Notes under the pieces: model-generated | Told to the model about the DNA's origin: nothing | Seen by the model: only the letters and a program-made list of their open reading frames with translations | Database searches by the model: none | Source: Bacteroidia bacterium | GTDB taxonomy: Bacteria > Bacteroidota > Bacteroidia > Palsa-965 | Direction of reading: 5' to 3' | NCBI GenBank assembly: GCA_025454955.1 | Contig: JALONL010000012.1 | Coordinates: 186,001 to 250,000, forward strand | DNA length: 64,000 bases | Made by a program: the position numbers and the translations under genes | Shown: positions 16,758 through 23,532 of the stretch, piece after piece | Position numbering within the stretch: the stretch's first letter is position 1 | How the letters are laid out: the number at the start of each line of letters is the position of its first letter

Positions 16758-18112
16758 GAGTATTGGGGGCGTTTAAAAATGCGTAACAGGCTTTTGGGCC
16801 GGGGTGTAATTGTTATTCCGGTTTGTGTATGAAATGCGCGGGCAATTTCGTGCTCGAATGTGCGGTAAAATTCGGGATCGAAATTGGCATCGGCAAGATG
16901 TTCTATGGCGTGGCTTACGGTGCGGCCTTCACGGAGCCATTGGTCGAACATTTCGTGGCGGAGGCGTATGCCGAATACATTTATGCCGATGAGTTTTTGT
17001 GAAGCCGCATCAAACACGGCGCGGAAACTCATTTTGCCGCCGGCGTGTTCCCAGTAAAATGCTTTTTCGTTTTCGGCGGCATTGGCTTTCACATCGCCGT
17101 AGGTCTGGTATTCGATGTCGAAAAACTTGGCCGAGTTGAACCAGGGCCCTGGCTGGTATGCGGTGCGTTTGCCGGTGAGGGTGAGTGCCAGTGTTTCGCC
17201 ATGAAAGCGGCCGGTGTACCAGAGCGGCTCAATGGCGCGGCGGCCGGGCGGGGGCGTGCGGTATTGAGCGCAGTCGCCAATGGCATAAACGTGCGGCACT
17301 TCTGTTTCGAAAAACTCGTTTACCAGAATGCCCCGCTCACAGGCAATGCCCGATTGGCGGGCCATTTCGGTATTGGGACTAACGCCCACGGTGATGCCCG
17401 CAAACTGGCAGGCAATTTCTTCGCCCTGCGAGGTTACGACGGCGCGTACACGTCCCTGCGCATCGGGCAGGAGTTCTTTAAGTTCGGTGTTCAGGCGCAG
17501 GTCTATGCCGTGTTCGCGCAGGTGACGGCTTATGAGCGCAGCCTCTTCGGCGGGCAACACATTGCGCCAGAACTCGCTTTCGCGCACCAGAAATGTAACG
17601 TGTATGCCGCGCGAGTGAAGCATTTCGACCATTTCCACGCCTATAAGTCCGCCGCCCACCACCACTGCGCGTGATATGCCCTGCGTATCGGCTTCCATGC
17701 GCTGCAGATCAGGATAGCTGTAAAGTCCCTGCACGCCTTTCAAATCCTGTCCCGGCCAGCCAAAAAAGTTCGATTTCGATCCGGTGGCCAGCACCAGATC
17801 GCCATACATCATGCGCGTTTCATCGTCGAAATGCAATTCGCGTTTTTCGGTATCAATACGCACCACATATTTACGTACAAGGGTAATGTTGTTCTTTACC
17901 CAGAACCAGTCTTCGTAAGGCTTGGTATGCTCGTATTTCATGTGGCCCATGTATATGTACATGAGCGCGGTGCGTGAAAAGAAATGATCGGTTTCGGCCG
18001 AAATAACCACTACCGGCCTGGGGCTGCGCTTGCGTACATGCCGCGCACAGGTAATTCCGGCAATGCCGTTACCTATTATTACAAGTGGTTGGGAAGCGGA
18101 AGGTTCGTTCAT
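16754..18112 (-). CDS. NAD(P)/FAD-dependent oxidoreductase
   Basis: 452 residues of the pyridine nucleotide-disulfide oxidoreductase fold. It has FAD-binding GNGIAG near residue 13, NAD(P)-binding VVVGGGLIGVEMVEML near residue 150 and the second FAD motif YAIGDCAQ near residue 295. No redox-active CxxxxC follows the first glycine motif, so it is closer to ferredoxin/rubredoxin or nitrite reductase-type NADH oxidoreductases than to thiol reductases. It probably reduces the membrane polyferredoxin encoded next. A DUF547 gene lies 36 bases upstream on the same strand, so a three-gene unit is likely. Confidence 0.8.
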   Translation of the reverse strand: MNEPSASQPLVIIGNGIAGITCARHVRKRSPRPVVVISAETDHFFSRTALMYIYMGHMKYEHTKPYEDWFWVKNNITLVRKYVVRIDTEKRELHFDDETRMMYGDLVLATGSKSNFFGWPGQDLKGVQGLYSYPDLQRMEADTQGISRAVVVGGGLIGVEMVEMLHSRGIHVTFLVRESEFWRNVLPAEEAALISRHLREHGIDLRLNTELKELLPDAQGRVRAVVTSQGEEIACQFAGITVGVSPNTEMARQSGIACERGILVNEFFETEVPHVYAIGDCAQYRTPPPGRRAIEPLWYTGRFHGETLALTLTGKRTAYQPGPWFNSAKFFDIEYQTYGDVKANAAENEKAFYWEHAGGKMSFRAVFDAASQKLIGINVFGIRLRHEMFDQWLREGRTVSHAIEHLADANFDPEFYRTFEHEIARAFHTQTGITITPRPKSLLRIFKRPQYS

Positions 18113-18148
18113 GGGTGGTTCAGCGTTTTTCGGGAATGCGGCAATGCG

Positions 18149-18883
18149 CTACTCGTTCAATGTCCAGTCGTAGGTAAGGTATTCCAATTTCGCATTGGCA
18201 TTGATTTTTACGTCCGAATACTTATTAATCACATCAATCACCGATGAAGTACCTTTTTTAAAATCCATCGCATACCAGTCGAAAATTTTCGACACTTTAG
18301 GCGTGGCGGCCGATACCTGATTGCGTTTGGTGTCTTTCAGGAAAGCCCGGCCCTGTGCATCAAGCTGGCTTTCGAGTTTTTCGGGCGTGTAGGCTGCGTT
18401 GAGCAGTATGGGGCACGATTTGGAGGCACACACCAATGCGAAATGGATGCGGTAATCGTTAAACTTTTTGCGGAGTTTGGTGTGTTCGATATTGTTCAGG
18501 TCGAGGGTTTCCTTACCGATTTTGATAAACTTAATATCCCACGGAGTATTTACAAAAGGAACCTTTCCGGCAATATCCTTTATACTTTTTATGGGGTAAT
18601 ATTTGATAATGAGTTTAACGGTAAAGGCATTGTAAGCGTTAATCCAGAATGCTTTTTCCTGATTGGCGCTCCACGAAGCATCGGGCGCATTATCGCTGAG
18701 CAGTTTTAAGTACTTGTTAAGTTCCACCGAATCGCGGATAAAGGCCTTGTAATTGACCTTGCCATCGGCAGTTACATTTCTTTTGAGCAGGTTATCCCAC
18801 GCGGTGTGCGAGGGTGGGGCAGCAAAAAGGCTTATTACGGGAAGAAACCCGGCAATAAGAAAGGCGGCAATTTTGGCTTTCAT
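18149..18883 (-). CDS. DUF547 domain protein, exported
   Basis: 244 residues from the ATG at 18883, which opens a good signal peptide (MKAKIAAFLIAGFLPVISLF) cleaved after FAA. An in-frame ATG at 18922 would add 13 residues. The rest is a DUF547 domain, recognised from KAFWINAYNAFTVKLI, the HFALVCASKSCPIL segment with two Cys, and WYAMDF. The CASKSCP motif suggests a thiol or metal site. The family's function is unknown, though a periplasmic location and a downstream redox pair suggest an electron-transfer or thiol role here (inference). Confidence 0.8.
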   Translation of the reverse strand: MKAKIAAFLIAGFLPVISLFAAPPSHTAWDNLLKRNVTADGKVNYKAFIRDSVELNKYLKLLSDNAPDASWSANQEKAFWINAYNAFTVKLIIKYYPIKSIKDIAGKVPFVNTPWDIKFIKIGKETLDLNNIEHTKLRKKFNDYRIHFALVCASKSCPILLNAAYTPEKLESQLDAQGRAFLKDTKRNQVSAATPKVSKIFDWYAMDFKKGTSSVIDVINKYSDVKINANAKLEYLTYDWTLNE

Positions 18884-18994
18884 GAGGCTTACTGGTTGGA
18901 GATGTTCCATATACGCTGGCAAAGGGCGTACCGGATTTTTGGAAAGTTAAAAAAAATACAAAATCCGCCCACGTTTTGCCTGTGTCAATTCTCC

Positions 18995-19002
18995 TATATT
19001 TA
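18995..19002 (+). promoter_or_regulatory. Bacteroidota promoter (-33/-7)
   Basis: TATATTTA (-7 type) lies 18 bases before the ATG at 19021. TTTTG at 18974-18978, about 16 bases upstream, is a fair -33 element. Confidence 0.45.
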
Positions 19003-19020
19003 CCCGCAAGAAGCAATCCG

Positions 19021-19920
19021 ATGAACAAAATCTTCCTTTTTCCGGCCACCATTCTGGTACTTGCCCTTGCCTCCTGCGGAGGAAACAATGACAATCGTTC
19101 AACTGCCGGCGATGCCAACCGTCAGCTCTCGAAATACGAAATCGAGCAGCGTATGAAAGACAGTCTGGCCAAGCTGCCGCCCAAAGCCATGAGTTTTGAA
19201 GAGGCATTGGCCGATACCCTGAGCCTTACCCACAACGTAAGCATAGAAGGCTACCTGCAACTGCCCCAGCTTTCCTCCACCAGCGACCGCGGCCAGAGCA
19301 TGAACTTTTACGGCCGCCGCAACCAGATGACCGGCAAAGACATTTACACCAACATGCCCACCGGCTCGGGCAAAAACAAAATGAAGTCGCTGCCCGAAAA
19401 CTATAAGCCGTCCGACGTGTCCATTACCGACAAAAACGGAAATAACGTAGGCCTAAACGAGCGTGTAAAACTCACCGGCAGCATGTATGCCTCCAAAGAT
19501 TACAGCGACCCCAAAAAATACACCCTCTTTTTCACGGCAACCGAAATTGAAAAAGTCGAAGAAAAATCGGCCGATTACCCCGCCATGAACTGGCCCGAAC
19601 TCACCACCGATGCCAGCAAGAAAGAAGAAAACTACGGCAAGCCTTTCTACCTCGAAGGCAAACTCGAAGTGCCCATGTTTGTGCTCACCGGCCAGGAAAT
19701 GAGCATTGATCTGGTGAATGCCAAAGGCGAAAAATTCAGCGTTAAAGTGGTAACCGGTTCGGGCAACAACCAAATGGAAGACCTCGCCGAAAACTGGTCG
19801 CAGGCCGATGTAAAAATCCGCGACAACAAAGGTGCCATGGTTTCACTGAAAAAGACCGTGCGGGTGTATGGCGTACTGGCGCTCGATGGCTTGCATTTGG
19901 AGGAAATTGTGACGAAATAA
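19021..19920 (+). CDS. Lipoprotein with two homologous OB-like domains
   Basis: 299 residues from the ATG at 19021; lipobox ALASC, Cys19. Two segments of about 110 residues resemble each other. GYLQLP...TGSGKNKMKSLPENYKP..DVSITDKNGNNVGL..RVKLTGSMYA is matched later by GKLEVP...TGSGNNQMEDLAENWSQADVKIRDNKGAMVSL..TVRVYGVLAL. The short-strand pattern ending in a V.L.G or V.V.G strand suggests OB-type beta barrels. No catalytic motif; probably a periplasmic or outer membrane ligand-binding lipoprotein. Monocistronic, with its own promoter and terminator. Confidence 0.7.
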   Translation: MNKIFLFPATILVLALASCGGNNDNRSTAGDANRQLSKYEIEQRMKDSLAKLPPKAMSFEEALADTLSLTHNVSIEGYLQLPQLSSTSDRGQSMNFYGRRNQMTGKDIYTNMPTGSGKNKMKSLPENYKPSDVSITDKNGNNVGLNERVKLTGSMYASKDYSDPKKYTLFFTATEIEKVEEKSADYPAMNWPELTTDASKKEENYGKPFYLEGKLEVPMFVLTGQEMSIDLVNAKGEKFSVKVVTGSGNNQMEDLAENWSQADVKIRDNKGAMVSLKKTVRVYGVLALDGLHLEEIVTK

Positions 19921-19922
19921 TC

Positions 19923-19952
19923 GCTCTGCGAGGTCTTAAACTCTACGAGGGT
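19923..19952. repeat. Dispersed short inverted repeat, copy 4 (reverse orientation)
   Basis: Reads as the reverse complement of the 5918-5947 copy with a few changes. Its right arm (CTCTACGAGGGT) is shared with the stem of the terminator at 19946. Confidence 0.6.
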
Positions 19953-19981
19953 GTCTTTTACAGAGACATCCTCGTTTTTTT
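19946..19981 (+). terminator. Intrinsic terminator of the lipoprotein gene
   Basis: 10-bp stem (CGAGGGTGTC with GACATCCTCG, one wobble), 9-base loop and seven T residues, beginning 26 bases after the stop. Its left arm is made from the dispersed repeat. Confidence 0.78.
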
Positions 19982-20014
19982 AGCTGGAAATACTTTTCCC
20001 GATACACACAGCCT

Positions 20015-20022
20015 TACCTTTG
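20015..20022 (+). promoter_or_regulatory. Bacteroidota -7 promoter box
   Basis: TACCTTTG, a perfect TAnnTTTG match, 17 bases before the ATG of the Crp/Fnr regulator gene. Confidence 0.55.
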
Positions 20023-20039
20023 CACATAATCTTTACCTG

Positions 20040-20603
20040 ATGCATCCGCTACGCGAGCACATCGAAAAAATAGTCCTGCTCACCGATGAAGAATTTTCAT
20101 CGGTACTCACGTTTTTTCGTCACCGCAATGTGCGTAAACATCAGTATCTGGTGCAGGCCGGCGATTCGGTACATGACGATTTTTTTGTACTGAGCGGTTG
20201 CATGAAAGCATTTCTCACAGGCAGCGACGGAAAAGAACACATACTTCAGTTTGCCCTCGCCGACTGGTGGATTACCGATTATCAGGCCTACTTTAACGCA
20301 CAACCGGCATCGCTTCATATCGATTGCATTGAAGCCGGTGAAGTACTTTCGCTCTCACTGTCCGCCCGCGAACAGTTGTGCGTGGAAGTGCCCAAAATGG
20401 AACGGTTTTTCCGCAAAAAATCAAGCGCAGGTTATGTGGCGTTACAGCAGCGCATACTGAGTTTACTTACCACCAGTGCCGCCGAGCGTTATGCACAAAT
20501 TTTGCAACAGCAGCCGCAACTGATACAGAAAATCCCCAAAACCTTGCTGGCCGCCTATCTCGGCGTATCGCGCGAAACATTGAGCCGGCTTGGATCGAAA
20601 TAA
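20040..20603 (+). CDS. Crp/Fnr family transcriptional regulator
   Basis: 187 residues, the usual size for Bacteroidota Crp-like proteins. The N-terminal cyclic-nucleotide-binding beta roll spans about residues 15-115 (VQAGDSVHDDFFVLSGCMKAF), followed by the long dimerisation helix. The C-terminal helix-turn-helix ends in LLAAYLGVSRETLSRLGSK, with SRETLSR as the recognition helix. There are no N-terminal Cys residues to hold an FNR-type cluster, and the effector is unknown. A TGTGA-N6-TCACA site starts 2 bases after its stop (20606-20621) and lies in front of the DJ-1/PfpI gene, its likely target. Confidence 0.85.
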   Translation: MHPLREHIEKIVLLTDEEFSSVLTFFRHRNVRKHQYLVQAGDSVHDDFFVLSGCMKAFLTGSDGKEHILQFALADWWITDYQAYFNAQPASLHIDCIEAGEVLSLSLSAREQLCVEVPKMERFFRKKSSAGYVALQQRILSLLTTSAAERYAQILQQQPQLIQKIPKTLLAAYLGVSRETLSRLGSK

Positions 20604-20604
20604 G

Positions 20605-20629
20605 GTGTGATTTGCATCACACTTTTTTT
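20605..20629 (+). promoter_or_regulatory. CRP-type operator and/or intrinsic terminator
   Basis: GTGTGATTTGCATCACAC (20605-20622) contains a perfect TGTGA-N6-TCACA, the classical CRP half-site arrangement, just upstream of the DJ-1/PfpI gene. The same sequence is a 7-bp stem with a TTGC loop followed by seven T residues, so it can also act as the terminator of the Crp gene. Both readings are plausible. Confidence 0.55.
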
Positions 20630-20698
20630 GTGCGCTATGTCCTGTGCCGCTTTTCACACACACAGCAACTTTGCAGTGTGAAATCAACAAATCAATAT

Positions 20699-21508
20699 AT
20701 GAAAATGAACAGAGCAATGCAGCGCACGCTGCTCCTTGCCGGATTATTTCTGGCTTCTTCGGCTATTGTTTTACTCTTCAGCCGAACCAATCAACCCGAA
20801 AATTATTCATCAAACAATCACACCGCAATGAAAAAGAAAGTGCTATTTGTAGTAACCAGTCATGGCATAAAAGGCAGCACAGGCCAGCCTACAGGCTATT
20901 ATTTATCGGAAGTGGCACACCCGTGGAAAGTGCTGCACGATGCCAATTACGAAATTGAGTTTGTGAGTCCGAAAGGCGGCAAGGCTCCGGTTGATGGTTT
21001 CAACCTTACTGATGCAATAAACAAAGAGTTCTGGGAAAACACCGCCGAACGCCACAAAATAGAAAACACCCAACGTCCCGACCAGGTAAATCCGAATGAA
21101 TACGCAGCCCTATTTTACGCCGGAGGTCACGGCACCATGTGGGACTTCCCCGATGATACCGCGCTGGCCCGTATTGCAGCCTCAATTTACGAAAACGGAG
21201 GCGCAGTTGCCGCCGTATGCCACGGCCCTGCCGGACTGGTAAATGTAAAACTGAGCAACGGAAGCTACCTGGTAAATGGCAAAAAAGTAAACGCATTCAC
21301 CAACGAAGAAGAAATTGCCGTAAAACTCGATCAGGTTGTACCCTTTATGCTCGAAACCAGGCTGCGCGAGCGCGGAGCCATTTTCGAAAAATCGCCACTC
21401 TGGCAGCCGCATGTAACGGTTGATGGACGATTGGTAACAGGACAAAATCCGGCATCGGCAACGGGTATGGGTGAGGCATTGCTGAAAGTGCTGGAAAGCA
21501 ACAAGTAA
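20699..21508 (+). CDS. DJ-1/PfpI (Hsp31-like) family protein, membrane-anchored
   Basis: 269 residues from the ATG at 20699. The N-terminus has a hydrophobic anchor (TLLLAGLFLASSAIVLLF). The DJ-1/PfpI fold then starts at KKKVLFVVTSHG and holds LFYAGGHGTMWDFPDD and the nucleophile elbow AVCHGPAGL. Family members act as glyoxalase III, deglycase or chaperone, and this one would work on the outer face of the inner membrane or in the periplasm. A shorter cytosolic form could start at the ATG at 20828. The upstream CRP-type site and adjacent Crp-like gene suggest local regulation. A strong terminator follows. Confidence 0.8.
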   Translation: MKMNRAMQRTLLLAGLFLASSAIVLLFSRTNQPENYSSNNHTAMKKKVLFVVTSHGIKGSTGQPTGYYLSEVAHPWKVLHDANYEIEFVSPKGGKAPVDGFNLTDAINKEFWENTAERHKIENTQRPDQVNPNEYAALFYAGGHGTMWDFPDDTALARIAASIYENGGAVAAVCHGPAGLVNVKLSNGSYLVNGKKVNAFTNEEEIAVKLDQVVPFMLETRLRERGAIFEKSPLWQPHVTVDGRLVTGQNPASATGMGEALLKVLESNK

Positions 21509-21526
21509 GTTTTACCTGCAAGAGAT

Positions 21527-21565
21527 ACCGCATATTGCCGGCACGGCAGTATGCGGTGTTTTTTT
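21527..21565 (+). terminator. Intrinsic terminator of the DJ-1/PfpI gene
   Basis: A 14-bp stem (ACCGCATATTGCCG with CGGCAGTATGCGGT, one wobble) with a GCA loop is followed by a G and seven T residues, 18 bases after the stop. Confidence 0.85.
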
Positions 21566-21595
21566 GGAGGGAATGCATGAGATTTTTCAACCAGC

Positions 21596-21663
21596 AACTC
21601 TACGAGAGTGTTTATCGAAATCAACTGACTAACAGCAAATTAAAAAAACAACTCTACGAAAGT
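21596..21663. repeat. Two half-copies of the dispersed repeat in direct orientation
   Basis: CAACTCTACGAGAGTGT near 21595 and CAACTCTACGAAAGTGT near 21649 are single arms of the 30-bp repeat family, about 54 bases apart, between the terminator and the next promoter. Confidence 0.6.
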
Positions 21664-21723
21664 GTCTGTTTTTATTTTACCCGTTTTAATTGCTGCAGGC
21701 TGCTGTAATCTTTCACAGCGTGT

Positions 21724-21731
21724 TACCTTTG
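21724..21731 (+). promoter_or_regulatory. Bacteroidota -7 promoter box close to start codon
   Basis: TACCTTTG, a perfect consensus match, seven bases before the ATG at 21739, leaving almost no room for a leader. Confidence 0.5.
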
Positions 21732-21738
21732 CCCTGAC

Positions 21739-22281
21739 ATGACCTTACCCGGTGTAAAACTCCCGGCCCTGCTCTACGCGGCCCGCATCATTCTCGGTTG
21801 CCTCATCACCTGGTGGTCGCTGTTTTACCTTACCGACACAAAGAAAATCTGGGCCATCATCTCAGTCATCATCGTAAGCGAGCCCGATTTTACGAGCATT
21901 CGCCAGAGCATGGTGTCGCGCATTATCAACACCGTGGTGGGCTGTGCAATTGGCCTTATTTTCATCGCGCTTTTTGGGCTTAACTTCTGGTCCATGATTG
22001 GCGCGGTGGCTGCCTCGGTGCTGGTGGCGGTGTCGTTTCCCAATTATCCTTCAAGCTGGAAACTGGCACCGGTAACGGTAATCATTATCATGATGCCCGT
22101 TTTGCCCGAAGATTTTACGTGGGACGATTCGTTGCTCACCGCGCTCATGCGTACGGGCGAGGTGCTTTACGGCAGTCTGGTGGCGTTTGTGCTGGGGTGG
22201 TTGTTTACGGAGTTTTTTAAGAAGCGGTTTCCGTTGTTTGTGGTGGAGGAAGAGAAGGAGAAGAAGGGGGAGAATGAATAA
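21739..22281 (+). CDS. FUSC-like / aromatic acid exporter-type membrane protein
   Basis: 180 residues with about four to five membrane segments. The pattern (KKIWAIISVIIVSEPDFTSIRQSMVSRIINTVVGCAIGL) resembles the N-terminal membrane half of FUSC/ArAE proteins, with a conserved R-x-x-x-T-x-x-G helix. The large cytosolic domain of full-length exporters is missing. Instead there is a short Lys/Glu-rich tail (EEEKEKKGE). It may be a small stand-alone permease subunit. Function inferred only from family likeness. Confidence 0.62.
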   Translation: MTLPGVKLPALLYAARIILGCLITWWSLFYLTDTKKIWAIISVIIVSEPDFTSIRQSMVSRIINTVVGCAIGLIFIALFGLNFWSMIGAVAASVLVAVSFPNYPSSWKLAPVTVIIIMMPVLPEDFTWDDSLLTALMRTGEVLYGSLVAFVLGWLFTEFFKKRFPLFVVEEEKEKKGENE

Positions 22282-22338
22282 TTTTCAATAATTAATCCTA
22301 TAAATTAATTCCCAACAAATTATTGCAGAAAACAACCC

Positions 22339-22370
22339 AAAGCACCGCCCCGATTTAGGGGCGGTGCTTT
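22339..22370. terminator. Symmetric hairpin between convergent genes
   Basis: A perfect 13-bp stem (AAAGCACCGCCCC with GGGGCGGTGCTTT) with a six-base loop lies between the 21739-22281 gene and the convergent 22398-22766 gene. Each strand ends the stem in TTT, so it could serve both, although the T-tails are short. Confidence 0.55.
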
Positions 22371-22397
22371 ATCAATTGAAAATATTTTAACCCAAAA

Positions 22398-22766
22398 TTA
22401 TTTCCCGTCAGCAGTTTTCACCTGTTTCTTTAAAATATAGTGATAAACCAGGCTGTTGCTTGTTGTAATAGGATAAGCATTCACAAATTCCCACCCCTGC
22501 TCGCTCATATAATTCAATGCATCAATCATACTGTTAAACTTCTCTACTTTGCCTGTTTCGTCCTTGATACGGGTGTCGGAAAAGATTTTGGTTTCCTGTC
22601 CGTAATCAATGGTAATGGTCACTTTGTTGGAGAGGAGCATCCTCGTGCCCATAATCATGCAATAGGTTTCTTTGGCTTTGCTGTCTTCTGCATAGCGGAA
22701 TGAGAAAAGGGTTACGGTACCCAGAATTGCAATAATGCCTAAAACTAAGAGTGTTTTGTTTTTCAT
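22398..22766 (-). CDS. Small membrane-anchored hypothetical protein
   Basis: 122 residues from the ATG at 22766. The N-terminal signal or anchor is MKNKTLLVLGIIAILGTVTLF. The mature part has ITIDYGQETKIFSDTRIKD and MIDALNYMSEQGWEFVNAY, the latter typical of the short DUF4177-like alpha/beta fold (an NxMSxxGWE pattern). Exported or inner-membrane-tethered. A TACCTTTC box on the minus strand (22782-22789) could be its promoter. No role can be assigned. Confidence 0.65.
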   Translation of the reverse strand: MKNKTLLVLGIIAILGTVTLFSFRYAEDSKAKETYCMIMGTRMLLSNKVTITIDYGQETKIFSDTRIKDETGKVEKFNSMIDALNYMSEQGWEFVNAYPITTSNSLVYHYILKKQVKTADGK

Positions 22767-22823
22767 ATTTATTTTTTTGGGGAAAGGTAAGTGACTGTAG
22801 GGTAAATTTACAATTAATTCCAT

Positions 22824-23061
22824 ATAAATATTTTAATCTAAACGTAGTAACTGAATTATCCTAATGAGAATCTAAATAAAATATACCTCCGGTACCTTAC
22901 ACGAGATAATCTGGTTGGATTAACTGAGGGTTTGTCTTCACAAACTACTTAGTCACCCGCCTTAAAGACGAACGATAACGGAAAAGTCAGAAAGGCAAAT
23001 TCATGGGAGGAGCGAACCGTCAGGCACAATTAACAATCTTTCGGCTCGCGCTTTACGCTCC
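22824..23061. other. Intergenic region without recognisable gene
   Basis: About 240 bases upstream of the small minus-strand gene. I see no open frame with coding character, terminator or RNA gene. It leads into the nested palindrome at 23062. Confidence 0.5.
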
Positions 23062-23173
23062 AATTCTGTGGCCGCAAAATCAAAAAATAAAACCCCTAAC
23101 CTAAACTCTCCGAGAGTTTTAAAACTCTCGGAGAGTTTAGTCCCCCTGCAGTTGATTTTGCGGCCACAGAATT
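23062..23173. repeat. Nested palindromic element (112 bp)
   Basis: Two 20-bp outer arms, AATTCTGTGGCCGCAAAATC at 23062-23081 and its exact reverse complement at 23154-23173, enclose a perfect 40-bp palindrome at 23101-23140 (each half begins CTAAACTCTCCGAGAGTTTT). The inner palindrome is a variant of the 30-bp dispersed repeat found at 5561, 5683, 5918 and 19923. No coding sequence lies inside. It resembles a small MITE-like or REP-like element. Confidence 0.85.
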
Positions 23174-23224
23174 TCCGCTGCAATCGCGGCTATAAATTCA
23201 ATCCGTCCGGCTCTCCTAATCGGC

Positions 23225-23259
23225 AAAAAAAATCCCCGCAACCAAATAGATTGCGGGGA
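23225..23259 (-). terminator. Intrinsic terminator of tRNA-Phe
   Basis: On the minus strand TCCCCGCAA pairs with TTGCGGGGA (9 bp, 9-base loop) and is followed by eight T residues. It starts 11 bases after the tRNA 3' end. Confidence 0.85.
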
Positions 23260-23269
23260 ATTAACCGTG

Positions 23270-23342
23270 TGGTTCGAGTCAGAATCGAACTGACGACACA
23301 AGGATTTTCAGTCCTTTGCTCTACCAACTGAGCTATCGAACC
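23270..23342 (-). tRNA. tRNA-Phe (GAA)
   Basis: 73 bases. The acceptor stem GGTTCGA pairs with TCGAACC, with discriminator A. The D-arm GCTCAGTTGGTAGAGC, an anticodon stem of AGGAC/ATCCT type with loop CTGAAAA (anticodon GAA), and the T-arm with GTTCGATTC are all intact. The CCA end is not encoded. An intrinsic terminator follows immediately. Confidence 0.95.
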
Positions 23343-23499
23343 AGCTTTGTCGGGCTGCAAATGTACACACAAAATTCATTTTGCAAAAAAATATCCGTTT
23401 TGGTGTGCAGCAGGCTCAAATACAGCGAATTATTTTTATTAAAAGCGACATTTGCCCCGCAAATCGCGTTAAAAAAGGGTGTTTTGCGGGCGGTGTGCT

Positions 23500-23507
23500 T
23501 ACCTTTG
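23500..23507 (+). promoter_or_regulatory. Bacteroidota -7 promoter box for the coaX operon
   Basis: TACCTTTG, a perfect TAnnTTTG match, 25 bases before the ATG at 23533. It lies downstream of the in-frame ATG at 23479, which supports 23533 as the real start. Confidence 0.55.
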
Positions 23508-23532
23508 CGCTCCAAACTCATACCTGCCGCGC

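Noticed and set aside
23001-23331. Short frames across the nested palindrome and tRNA
   Set aside because: They pass through exact palindromes and a tRNA gene and have no coding signal.
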